64,000 nucleotides of DNA from Marispirochaeta sp963667435. GTDB taxonomy: Bacteria > Spirochaetota > Spirochaetia > JC444 > Marispirochaetaceae. Both the position numbers and the translations under genes were made by a program. The DNA lies in contig OY763414.1 in NCBI GenBank assembly GCA_963667435.1, positions 1,798,001 to 1,862,000 of the forward strand. The letters run 5' to 3'. Positions 57,547 through 64,000 of the stretch are shown in pieces. Numbering within the stretch: the stretch's first letter is position 1; each line of letters starts with the position of its first letter. The notes under the pieces were generated by a model, which saw only the letters and a program-made list of their open reading frames with translations, was not told the DNA's origin and made no database searches.

Positions 57547-58296
57547 ATGACTGAATTAATGCGCAGAATTGAAAATATACTGGAAGCCAAGCCAGCTCTG
57601 AAGCTTCCCGGCCCGGTAACCCGTCGCTTTGATCGTCACAGTAGAGCCGACGTGAACCCGTTTATTTTCCTGGAAGACTACCACTACAGAGGTACAGGCA
57701 TTCCGGCGAAAAGTCTGCCCCTGGAACTGAACAGCGGAACCGATACTATAACCTACCTAATGTACGGAAGTATGGCCTGTACCGAAGGTGGAAGCAACGC
57801 GGGTATCCTTAATGCCGGGGGCTGTCGCTGGATGGAGAATATGCCGTACGGATTCTCCCAGGAGACTCCGGTCAGCCGGGGAGAATACTGGTCGGTTCAT
57901 TTTTCTCTATACACCGACCATCTTATTAAACATGAATATCCCCGGATAATGACCATTACCGAAGATGAAATACCAGTACACCGCGGAGAAGACGGCATAA
58001 TTACCAGGATTATTGCAGGTGAATTCGAAGGTATCTGCGGCCCCGGAGGAAGGATGCCCGAGGAGTGTCTTTTCCTCGATATCAGCATTCCCCCCTTAAC
58101 GCCCCTTCAGCTGGAAATACCAGAGGAGTACCGGGTGCTTACGGCCTGCATGGAGGGAAAGGATCTTTCAGATATGACCGAAGGTGTTTCCGTAGAAGAA
58201 GGATCTACTCTGCTCTACTCCACGGGCACTCGCATGGTCTTAAGCACCGGTGCGGATGAAGCACGCCTGTTGGTATTGGGTGCACGGCCGAGATAA
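57547..58296 (+). CDS. Pirin-like cupin protein lacking the usual metal ligands
   Basis: A 249-aa protein with the pirin start RRFDRHSRADVNPFIFLEDY (about residues 26-45), then DTITYLMYGSMACTEGGSNA and GGCRWMENMPYGFSQE. Real pirins carry a HPHxG pair and a later His-x-His in these two blocks; here the first reads LPLELNSGTD and the second lacks the histidine, so the normal iron site appears lost. SVHFSLYTDHLIKHEYPRI replaces the usual second half. It may be a structural or ligand-binding cupin. It is a single gene between a terminator and a repeat element. Confidence 0.78.
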   Translation: MTELMRRIENILEAKPALKLPGPVTRRFDRHSRADVNPFIFLEDYHYRGTGIPAKSLPLELNSGTDTITYLMYGSMACTEGGSNAGILNAGGCRWMENMPYGFSQETPVSRGEYWSVHFSLYTDHLIKHEYPRIMTITEDEIPVHRGEDGIITRIIAGEFEGICGPGGRMPEECLFLDISIPPLTPLQLEIPEEYRVLTACMEGKDLSDMTEGVSVEEGSTLLYSTGTRMVLSTGADEARLLVLGARPR

Positions 58297-58383
58297 CCCT
58301 CGTCAAAACCGAACCTGGATCTTCTTTCCTTAATTCCCCATGCGATAGTAATTGCGGTATTAAGAATTTTGCCGGTTTTCCTA

Positions 58384-58480
58384 CCCTCACCCCACTCCCT
58401 CTCCCTTTGGGAGAGGGAGTGGGAAAACTTAAATGCGGCGACAGCCCCTCGCCCTTTGGGAGAGGGGTAGGGGGTGAGGG
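58384..58480. repeat. GC-rich interspersed repeat, copy 1 (left of toxin-antitoxin pair)
   Basis: A 97-bp element that begins ccctcacccc and ends ggggtgaggg, its own inverted complement, with inner stems ctccctttgggag and cgccctttgggag. It shares a middle (aaaacttaaatgcggcgaca) and right half with 59244-59339, in the same orientation. Together the two copies flank the toxin-antitoxin genes. It resembles REP/BIME-type repeats and can also fold as a terminator-like structure. Confidence 0.88.
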
Positions 58481-58512
58481 GTGGCTTGAAAGAGGTCAGC
58501 GAGGAAATCATC

Positions 58513-58541
58513 CTTGACAACTTGTCAAGTTGATGTAAATT
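58513..58541 (+). promoter_or_regulatory. Promoter/operator of the toxin-antitoxin operon
   Basis: CTTGACAA (58513-58520) and TTGTCAAG (58522-58529) form a perfect 8-bp inverted repeat around one base. The left arm contains TTGACA, a consensus -35 box, and TAAATT at 58536-58541 could be the -10 box at 16 bases. A start site would then fall at or right next to the ATG (58548), and no ribosome site is visible, so a leaderless message is likely. The palindrome over the -35 box is a good place for antitoxin autorepression. Confidence 0.6.
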
Positions 58542-58547
58542 TAACGT

Positions 58548-58784
58548 ATGAAAACACTCCCCGTCGGCGAATTCAAAACCCATTTCCCTGAACTTATTGA
58601 CGAAGTTCGGGAAGGTGAAGAGATTGTTATTACCTACGGCAGAAAGAAAGAAAACGTTGCCGTGGTAATTCCATATTCTTCCTACGAAAAAAAGAACAGC
58701 ATCAAACTCGGTCTTCTAAGCGGCAGAAGCTATAAAATCAAAGATGATTTTGAGATGACCGAAGAAGAACTGTTAAATCCGTGA
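58548..58784 (+). CDS. Phd/YefM-type antitoxin
   Basis: A 78-aa protein with the Phd/YefM pattern MKTLPVGEFKTHFPELIDEV, then REGEEIVITYGRKKENVAVV and IPYSSY; the N-terminal part binds DNA and the C-terminal part (from about residue 55, rich in Asp/Glu) neutralises the toxin. It overlaps the toxin start by GTGA, the usual antitoxin-first order. There is no ribosome site ahead of the ATG. An inverted repeat over the promoter fits autoregulation. Confidence 0.9.
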   Translation: MKTLPVGEFKTHFPELIDEVREGEEIVITYGRKKENVAVVIPYSSYEKKNSIKLGLLSGRSYKIKDDFEMTEEELLNP

Positions 58785-59188
58785 AATATCTGCTGGATAC
58801 CCATTATCTTCTCTGGGCCCTCTTTGAACCTGGAAAAATCGACAGAAACATTACAGCCATACTGGAGAATGATGAGGACGTAAAATATATATCCGGCATT
58901 AACCTGTGGGAAATTTCCCTGAAATACTCCCTTGGAAAACTGCACTTGGAGGGATTGAATCCCGATCAGCTTACTGGGAGTGTCGTTGAAGCCGGTTTTA
59001 ATATCTCGGATGTCGACTGCAAAACCTATGCATCCTACTACAGACTGCCCAAGAAAGAGGATCATAAAGATCCCTTCGACAGAATGCTGATTCACCACGC
59101 TATAGAGAATAATTACACCCTGATTTCAAAGGACAGAAGAATTCAGCAGTATGTTTCTGACGGCTTGAGGCTGGTGCTGGGGAACTGA
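58781..59188 (+). CDS. VapC-type PIN-domain ribonuclease toxin
   Basis: A 135-aa protein beginning at a GTG (58781) that overlaps the antitoxin stop. The PIN acidic residues are visible: Asp6 in LLDTH, Glu44 in LWEISLK, Asp97 and Asp100 in HKDPFDRML, and Asp118 in SKDRRI. PIN toxins cut RNA with Mg or Mn. The pairing of a Phd-type antitoxin with a VapC-like toxin is common. It is complete and likely active, which is supported by the intact antitoxin and operator. Confidence 0.93.
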   Translation: MKYLLDTHYLLWALFEPGKIDRNITAILENDEDVKYISGINLWEISLKYSLGKLHLEGLNPDQLTGSVVEAGFNISDVDCKTYASYYRLPKKEDHKDPFDRMLIHHAIENNYTLISKDRRIQQYVSDGLRLVLGN

Positions 59189-59243
59189 GCCGCACGCATA
59201 GGAATTATTAGGTTCGGTATCAGGGCTTCTGCTGGTCTTCCAA

Positions 59244-59339
59244 CCCTCACCCCGGCCCTCTCCCAAAGGGAGAGGGAGTAAGAAAACTTAAATGCGGCGA
59301 CAGCCCCTCGCCCTTTGGGAGAGGGGTAGGGGGTGAGGG
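59244..59339. repeat. GC-rich interspersed repeat, copy 2 (right of toxin-antitoxin pair)
   Basis: A 96-bp element in the same orientation as 58384-58480. The right 65 bases are almost the same (from aaaacttaaatgcggcgaca to ggggtgaggg), while the left stem differs (ggccctctcccaaagggaga). It lies 55 bases after the toxin stop. Between here and 59473 there is no gene I can support. Confidence 0.88.
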
Positions 59340-59473
59340 TTGGATTTAGAAAGAACCAAGTCGAAGGGTAGCATTCCATTAAGTGTTTACAGTAGCTATG
59401 TGAATTCGAAACAGTCGCAACTACCTGTAAAAACTCCTTCCGCACACCCCGCCCCCATGCTATTCTTTTCAGT

Positions 59474-60616
59474 ATGAAGATCACCACTGTTGAAGCATTT
59501 CCTGTTGAGTTTCCCCTTGAAGTTCCCGCCCGGGATGCCACCGGCATCTGGACCAGCTGGAACACTGTAATTGTAAAAATCACCGCCGAAGACGGTACTG
59601 CAGGCTACGGCGAGATTGGACCCGTTCATGGCGGAGGAATCCCCATTTTTACTGCAATGGTGGATCACCGGCTGGGTCAGCTTGTGGTGGGCGAAAACCC
59701 TTTCGACCGGGAGCGTATTTACGAAAAGCTCCTGGGCCGGGGTACCGGAGCCTACGCCCTGGGTCAGAAGGGAGCCGTGGTAAGTGCCGTTGCCGGGATA
59801 GACATTGCTCTCTGGGACCTTTGCGGTAAACTGCTTAAAACCCCGGTTCACACCCTTTTAGGCGGCTGTGTATACGAAAAGATACCCGCCTATGCATCGG
59901 GATTCTTCGGTAAAGACGGCAGGGCTCTCACCTCCGCCGAATGTGCTGAAGAAGCTAAGATGTATGCCGATCAGGGATTTAAAGGGGTAAAGATGAAGGT
60001 CGGGTTTGGAAGAAAAACCGACCTTGAAAACCTAAAGGCGGTACGCAAAGCTCTGGGGCCGGATTTAGGTATAATGGTGGATGCAAATCAAAGCTATTCC
60101 TACCATGATGTTCTAAAGATTGCCGACGAACTGGCTGCCTTTGATCTTACCTTCCTGGAGGAGCCCCTGCCCATAAACGACCTGGACGGTATGGCCGCCC
60201 TGGTACGGAATGTGGCAACCCCCATTGCCGCCGGTGAAAACTACTACACTCGTTTTGAATTCAGGGAGATTTTCGATAAGAGAGCTGTTAATATTATTCA
60301 GCCCGATATAATCCATGCCGGCGGCATTACGGAGACCAAGAAGATTGCCTCCATAGCCTCTGCATCCAATATCCCCCTGGCTCCCCATATTCATGCCACC
60401 GTGGGAGTTCCTGCAAGCATTCATCTTTTAGCAAGTTGTCAGAATACCCTGGCGGCGGAGTACATAACTTCAGGAGGTTCCTATAAACTCAGGCTCGCCA
60501 TGTACGGGGAATCCTGCATGGTGGATAAGGACGGATATGTGCCTGTACCCATGGAGCCGGGACTGGGATTCACCTTGAACGAAGAGATCTTTGAAACTTT
60601 TGCACCTAAAAAGTAA
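59474..60616 (+). CDS. Mandelate racemase/muconate lactonizing enzyme family protein (enolase superfamily)
   Basis: A 380-aa enzyme with the full catalytic set of the mandelate-racemase subgroup: Lys173 and Lys175 in VKMKVG, metal ligands Asp203 (VDANQ), Glu229 (LEEPLP) and Glu255 (AGENYY), and the Asp278/His305 pair (QPDIIHAGG, APHIHATVG). The N-terminal capping domain is residues 1-125. Members epimerise or dehydrate acid sugars or amino-acid derivatives by removing a proton next to a carboxylate. Eleven bases separate it from an M24 metallopeptidase-like gene, suggesting a shared catabolic step on an amino-acid or amide substrate. The exact reaction cannot be read. No clear ribosome site precedes the ATG. 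Confidence 0.88.
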   Translation: MKITTVEAFPVEFPLEVPARDATGIWTSWNTVIVKITAEDGTAGYGEIGPVHGGGIPIFTAMVDHRLGQLVVGENPFDRERIYEKLLGRGTGAYALGQKGAVVSAVAGIDIALWDLCGKLLKTPVHTLLGGCVYEKIPAYASGFFGKDGRALTSAECAEEAKMYADQGFKGVKMKVGFGRKTDLENLKAVRKALGPDLGIMVDANQSYSYHDVLKIADELAAFDLTFLEEPLPINDLDGMAALVRNVATPIAAGENYYTRFEFREIFDKRAVNIIQPDIIHAGGITETKKIASIASASNIPLAPHIHATVGVPASIHLLASCQNTLAAEYITSGGSYKLRLAMYGESCMVDKDGYVPVPMEPGLGFTLNEEIFETFAPKK

Positions 60617-60627
60617 GGAGTTTGATT

Positions 60628-61770
60628 ATGCCCACCAACAATCCCCATCTGACCGAAGAATACTGTCTGAAACGCCGGGAACGGCTCTGGAGCCACCTGC
60701 CTGAACATGTTGAGTGGGTTATAATCGGCAACCCGAAACACATAAACTACCTCAGCGGATTTCTCATTAATCCCATAGGTCTATCGAACGATGTACGCTC
60801 CTTTCTTCTGCTAAAGCGTGATGGAGAAGCAGTGCTCATTGGAGATAATCACGGCATCAGCTTTGCCGTCGGCCCCTATTATGTTGACGAGACGATAAAT
60901 GTTCTCTGGTACGACAAAATTCATGCTGTCCGGGACAGAACACGACTGGTTGTGGAAGCCGTTGCAGATCTGGTACGTAAGCTGAATCCCAAGCATGGCC
61001 TGGTGGAGGAGGAGTGGGTACCAACCTATATTCCCCATCATGAAGAGGCATCGGTGTCTCTTGCGGAACTGCTTCACTTTTTCCGCCGGACGAAAGATCC
61101 TGATGAGATAGCAGTTATGAAGCGGATTTTCCGCGCTTCCGAAGCGGGCCACAGACACTGCTTCGAGATAATAAAACCGGGAATCAGTGAGATGGAAATC
61201 TACCTGGAAGTACAGAAGGCCGCGTTAACAGATCTGGGAGAAGCAGCAGTGGTTTACGGTGATTTCCGTGCCATGAATGCAGACAACCCTAAATTGGGAG
61301 GGCTGCCGACACAGTATTGCATGAAGGAGCAGGATCTGTTTGTCCTGGATTACGGTATTATATTCAGAGGCTACCGGTCCGACTTTACCAGTACAATTGC
61401 CGTAGGAATGCCTACAGAGGGGCAGCGGGAACTCCATCACCATTGCCTGGAGGTAATGCAGGAAACAGAAAAGCTGCTGACTCCCGGCACCCACACACGG
61501 GATGTCTTTGCGGCAATGAAAGAGGGCATGGAGAAACGGGGCTGCGGCAGAGATTTCGGCGGGCATGCTGGACACGGTCTGGGAATGGGCCATCCGGAAG
61601 CTCCCGGATTCGCCCCGGAAAGCGATGAGGTGCTGATGGAAAATGAGATTGTAACCCTGGAACCGGCGATCTACCGTAAGGGCGTCGGAGGCATTCGTCT
61701 TGAGCATAATTACCTTATTACCGGCAACGGATTTGAACGGCTCACACAGCACCGGCTGGAGATGGAGTAA
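60628..61770 (+). CDS. M24-family metallopeptidase (Xaa-Pro aminopeptidase/creatinase-like)
   Basis: I use the ATG at 60628, with AAGGAG seven bases upstream; a TTG at 60622 is too close to that site. The product is 380 aa with a creatinase-like N-terminal domain (about 1-150) and a C-terminal pita-bread domain whose five metal ligands are visible: Asp241 (LDYG), Asp252 (SDFTST), His316 (HAGHGLG), Glu345 (LEPAIY) and Glu359 (RLEHNY). Family members hydrolyse Xaa-Pro peptides, creatine or similar amides; some are lyases or ectoine hydrolases. Its pairing with an enolase-superfamily enzyme suggests use of a modified amino acid. Confidence 0.88.
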   Translation: MPTNNPHLTEEYCLKRRERLWSHLPEHVEWVIIGNPKHINYLSGFLINPIGLSNDVRSFLLLKRDGEAVLIGDNHGISFAVGPYYVDETINVLWYDKIHAVRDRTRLVVEAVADLVRKLNPKHGLVEEEWVPTYIPHHEEASVSLAELLHFFRRTKDPDEIAVMKRIFRASEAGHRHCFEIIKPGISEMEIYLEVQKAALTDLGEAAVVYGDFRAMNADNPKLGGLPTQYCMKEQDLFVLDYGIIFRGYRSDFTSTIAVGMPTEGQRELHHHCLEVMQETEKLLTPGTHTRDVFAAMKEGMEKRGCGRDFGGHAGHGLGMGHPEAPGFAPESDEVLMENEIVTLEPAIYRKGVGGIRLEHNYLITGNGFERLTQHRLEME

Positions 61771-61812
61771 TATTGCGGTAAAAACTAACTGTACAGAATA
61801 AGAGATATAAAA

Positions 61813-62904
61813 ATGAAAACTTTACTACTGATAGGTATTTCAGCATGTGTACTCTTTACCAGCACATGCAGTACAGCTCCCGCACCGAAAGCAGAAGCAG
61901 CTCCTGTAGAGTCGGATGCACAAGTGAAGATGACAACTTCAGATCTGGCACCGGGCTGGATTCAAACTCCGCCGCAGGATGAAGAATATCTCTACGGAAT
62001 CGGGTTTGCCGACAGCATGGAGAAGGCAAAATCATCTTCTCTGATAAATCTGGGGCAATCGTTCAGTACTCATGTTACCTCATCCATTGAGACCGGATCA
62101 TCCGGTCAGAATGAGGATGCAATAAACTCGATTAACAGGCAGCTTACCGACTACACCCTTACAGGGGCAAAATACTGCGACCAGTACAAGGATCCTGAGG
62201 GTGCATACTGGATCCTCAGCAGGGCACCAGTCAACTGCCTTCTGGATGCTGCAGAAAGCATACTCCTCAGTTACCGCCTGGAGCTGAAACAGAGCCCTGC
62301 TGAAGAGAAAAACATCATGGAAGGTGTAGAAAAAGCCCTGCAAGCCGGAAAGCTACCCTATTTCACCGCTCCTGCAGATATAAGGAACTACCTTTACCTG
62401 GATAACTCATTAAGAAAAAGTCTTGTCTATGAAATTATAGATAACGGCACAGCCGAGGCAATTCTTTCATTTATTACCAACAGTTCCGGAAGAAGGGAAT
62501 TTACACTCACCGAAGCTGATGCTTCCTCCACTTTCATGCTCAATGGAACAGAGAATAAAAGTTCCGCGGGGCAGACGGTTTACCGCTTCGGCGGGAATAT
62601 AAGTGGAAAAGGAGCCTTCTACTCCGGCCTGTGTATGCCGGAAATATTCTCCGAGGGCGACACATGGAGCCGTGCCTGGTTCAGTGATTTAACTGCAGAT
62701 TTCTCCTGCCACTACCTCGGAGCATTTAAGTACAATGGAAGACTCTATCCGGACTGCTACCGCCTTACAGTTACAGCCCCGGACGGGGATCACCCTCTGT
62801 GGGGTGGAAAAGGTACATACATTATTGCACCGGAAATCGGTTTGCTGCAGATGGAATTTGAACGGTCTGACGGATCTGCGGTAAGCATGAGACTGAAGTT
62901 ATAA
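61813..62904 (+). CDS. LPP20-like lipoprotein
   Basis: A 363-aa protein with a signal peptide and a lipobox near residue 20 (FTSTC). The block APGWIQTPPQDEEYLYGIGF near residue 47 followed by ADSMEKAKSSSLINLGQSFS is typical of LPP20-type lipoproteins, where a PxW start is followed by an alternating A-rich helix. The C-terminal half is mostly beta-like and contains several Cys-poor, aromatic stretches. It is likely anchored in the envelope. The ribosome site (AGAGAT) is weak. It is 42 bases after the M24 gene, but a separate promoter is possible. Confidence 0.72.
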   Translation: MKTLLLIGISACVLFTSTCSTAPAPKAEAAPVESDAQVKMTTSDLAPGWIQTPPQDEEYLYGIGFADSMEKAKSSSLINLGQSFSTHVTSSIETGSSGQNEDAINSINRQLTDYTLTGAKYCDQYKDPEGAYWILSRAPVNCLLDAAESILLSYRLELKQSPAEEKNIMEGVEKALQAGKLPYFTAPADIRNYLYLDNSLRKSLVYEIIDNGTAEAILSFITNSSGRREFTLTEADASSTFMLNGTENKSSAGQTVYRFGGNISGKGAFYSGLCMPEIFSEGDTWSRAWFSDLTADFSCHYLGAFKYNGRLYPDCYRLTVTAPDGDHPLWGGKGTYIIAPEIGLLQMEFERSDGSAVSMRLKL

Positions 62905-63241
62905 AGAGAGCGGTTGCGTCAGGAGGTTGTGTTTATTCAAAGAAAAGATTAAGAGCAGAGCCTGAGAATTACCCAATTCAGGTCGATTTCGCCACATAGA
63001 ATTAACTCAGTGCAAGTCCGATTTATCACGATACTTGCAGGTTTAAATATCAATACAGCCTGCCAACGTTAATTTTTACAGAGTTCTTCCCGTAACTACC
63101 CGGAATCGGCCAAAGAGGGGACAGTGTTACACATCCCGGTACTTGAGTATCAGAAAAATACTACCAGGGCATTATTGACCAGCAAGACCAACATACATAT
63201 TCTTTGTATACTGTTAATTCAGTCGAAGGAAGGATACAGAT
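62905..63241 (+). promoter_or_regulatory. 337-bp intergenic region with probable promoter of the RiPP-like precursor
   Basis: No protein gene is convincing here. TTGACC at 63175-63180 and TATTCT at 63198-63203, 17 bases apart, make a plausible sigma-70 promoter with a start near 63210, about 32 bases ahead of the precursor ATG. TATACT at 63207 is an alternative -10 box. An SD site GAAGGAAGG lies at about 63224-63232. The open frame at 63124-63384 overlaps the precursor in another frame and has no ribosome site. Confidence 0.5.
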
Positions 63242-63400
63242 ATGATCAAAAAAAAGAACAGAAAAGAGTACACAAAACCCGAGATTCAGAAATGGGGATC
63301 TGTGACAGACCTGACACAGCACGGGGGAAGACCCCCGAAAGACAGACCGAAAACCGGAAGTGTTATCTGCATTCCCCGGGATAACGGCGACCGCAGATAA
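63242..63400 (+). CDS. Lasso-peptide-like (RiPP) precursor, 52 aa
   Basis: A 52-aa protein that begins at an ATG with AAGGAAGG about eight bases upstream. The leader (residues 1-26) reads KEYTKPEIQKWGSVTDLTQ at 8-26, matching the lasso leader pattern Y-x2-P-x-L/I-x3-G-x-v-x2-L-T, with Tyr10, Pro13, Gly19 and Thr25. If Thr25 is the penultimate leader residue, the core starts at His27 and Asp34 would close an 8-residue ring; starting at Gly28 gives a 7-residue ring. The core ends in IPRDNGDRR. No lasso protease or cyclase gene is visible in the window. A terminator lies 22 bases downstream. The assignment rests on leader pattern only. Confidence 0.62.
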   Translation: MIKKKNRKEYTKPEIQKWGSVTDLTQHGGRPPKDRPKTGSVICIPRDNGDRR

Positions 63401-63421
63401 CAGGTTCTGCAAATACACTAT

Positions 63422-63447
63422 AAAAAGGAGGCCTCAACCTCCTTTTT
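63422..63447 (+). terminator. Rho-independent terminator after the precursor gene
   Basis: AAAAAGGAGG (63422-63431), a CCTCAA loop and CCTCCTTTTT (63438-63447) form a 10-bp stem with a T-run. It is 21 bases beyond the stop at 63400. The symmetrical A/T flanks mean it can also end minus-strand transcription from the tRNA side. Confidence 0.88.
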
Positions 63448-63495
63448 ATATCAATCCACTTATACCATCAGTATCGGTTTGAGCTTTTCTTTGAA

Positions 63496-63566
63496 AGCGA
63501 GCGACGGGAATCGAACCCGCTTCACAAGCTTGGGAAGCTTGGGTAATACCAGTATACGACGCTCGC
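63496..63566 (-). tRNA. tRNA-Gly (anticodon CCC)
   Basis: Read on the minus strand, a 71-base cloverleaf folds with acceptor GCGAGCG/CGCTCGC, a D-arm with GTATACTGGTATTAC, an anticodon arm CAAGC-TTCCCAA-GCTTG and a T-arm with GGGTTCGATTCCC. The loop TTCCCAA gives anticodon CCC at 34-36, reading GGG. The discriminator base is T. The 3' CCA is not encoded, as the next bases are TTC. It lies 84 bases from the end of the partial phosphatase gene. Confidence 0.93.
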
Positions 63567-63650
63567 AGATCCAATCCAACATGTAGACCGGCAGGAACAG
63601 TATACCCCTGCAAAAATAGGGACGCAAGATTATTATTTTACAGTTTCATT

Positions 63651-64000
63651 TTACACCTGCTTCAGTACGGCACTGAGCAGGGTTACATCCTCGACAAAAT
63701 CTTCGCCCCCGGCCTGTTCCAGCAGTTCATCCAGAAGGCGCTGATGATATTTTTTTCCAGGCTCCACTGTTTCAATAGCCTTCTGCACAGGTGTAGAATT
63801 ATCCGGCATTTCTTCAAAGTTTTTCAGCAGCCCCTCAGAATAAGCAACCAACATATCGCCGGGATGCAGTTCCTCGGTATATTCAGCGTAGAAAATGGAT
63901 TCAGAATCTCCTACGGAGGGGCCGAAAATGCACATACGACGAACCTCGCCACGGGAAATGAGGAATGGACAGTTTCTGCCCGCATTGGAATAGGTAAAGG
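63651..64000 (-). CDS. SpoIIE/PP2C-type protein phosphatase, C-terminal part (runs off right edge)
   Basis: The frame is open to the right edge, so only the last 115 codons or so are present. Near the edge it reads FTYSNAGRNCPFLI, matching the NAGHxxP motif of PPM/SpoIIE phosphatases, then GDMLVAYSEGLLKNF near the middle and EDFVEDVTLLSAVLK at the end, which hold the metal-binding Asp residues (motif GD...YSDGL and DDxT). Such domains remove phosphate from serine on anti-sigma antagonists or other regulators. The first methionine seen in this frame (63935) is internal, not a start. Confidence 0.88.
   Translation of the reverse strand, partial: FTYSNAGRNCPFLISRGEVRRMCIFGPSVGDSESIFYAEYTEELHPGDMLVAYSEGLLKNFEEMPDNSTPVQKAIETVEPGKKYHQRLLDELLEQAGGEDFVEDVTLLSAVLKQV

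Noticed and set aside
58384..59339. The two GC-rich repeats considered as a CRISPR or IS boundary
   Set aside because: There are only two copies, no regular spacers, no transposase and no target-site duplication. They fit REP/BIME-like repeats better.
63124..63384. An 86-aa open frame overlapping the lasso-like precursor in another reading frame
   Set aside because: It has no ribosome site and no recognisable sequence. The 52-aa frame at 63242-63400 has a ribosome site, a lasso-type leader and a terminator.

Overview
The window carries a large hybrid polyketide synthase / nonribosomal peptide synthetase (PKS-NRPS) locus, an exopolysaccharide (EPS) locus, and a right-hand end of housekeeping and accessory genes with a probable RiPP precursor. 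Taxonomy cannot be proved from the sequence. The small exported proteins (for example the FANGAQE start at 56937), the LPP20-like lipoprotein and general gene style suggest a free-living, Gram-negative-type bacterium, most likely a spirochaete. Confidence in that is only moderate.

1-4117: the start of a Wzz-like chain-length protein (minus, runs off the left edge), a divergent Sfp-type phosphopantetheinyl transferase able to prime the megasynthases, two acyltransferase-3 membrane enzymes, and an esterase-like lipoprotein convergent with the megasynthase operon.

4114-36065 (all minus, read right to left): a probable ~32 kb operon with two assembly lines. Line 1 is A-PCP-KS-AT-ACP-C*-C-A-PCP (3179 aa) followed by KS-AT-PCP-C-A-PCP-TE (2331 aa); C* has lost its catalytic motif. 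Four genes for sugar transfer or modification follow (GT87-like, GtrB-like GT2, ChbG-type deacetylase, GtrA). Line 2 is MT-ACP, then docking-C-FkbH-ACP, then a second KS-AT-ACP-C-A-PCP-TE protein. FkbH domains load glyceryl units from glycolysis, so one module has the C-A-PCP layout with FkbH in place of the A domain. Both terminal thioesterases have Cys instead of Ser in the nucleophile motif. A 1,474-bp tract covering an A domain is almost identical in the two line-1 genes. Three A-domain codes read DILQLGM(V/I)W and the fourth is related, suggesting a small amino acid such as glycine; no reductive PKS domain is present.

36162-56709 (all minus): an EPS island, strikingly AT-rich from about 36.1 to 47.3 kb. 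It encodes glycosyltransferases, an acyltransferase, a Wzx-type flippase, an MBOAT plus AlgJ/X-like O-acetylation pair, a Wzy-like polymerase/ligase, SGNH and hexapeptide acyl-modifying enzymes, an Alg13/Alg14-like split transferase, a beta-helix exported protein and several envelope proteins. It ends in an initiating sugar-phosphate transferase fused to a degenerate GGDEF-like domain, a PilZ protein and a LuxR-type regulator, pointing to c-di-GMP-linked control.

56937-64000: a small exported protein with a strong terminator, a metal-ligand-poor pirin, a Phd/VapC-type toxin-antitoxin pair between two ~97-bp GC-rich direct repeats, an enolase-superfamily enzyme with an M24 metallopeptidase-like protein, an LPP20-like lipoprotein, a 52-aa lasso-peptide-like precursor with its own ribosome site and terminator, tRNA-Gly(CCC), and the 3' part of a SpoIIE/PP2C-type phosphatase.
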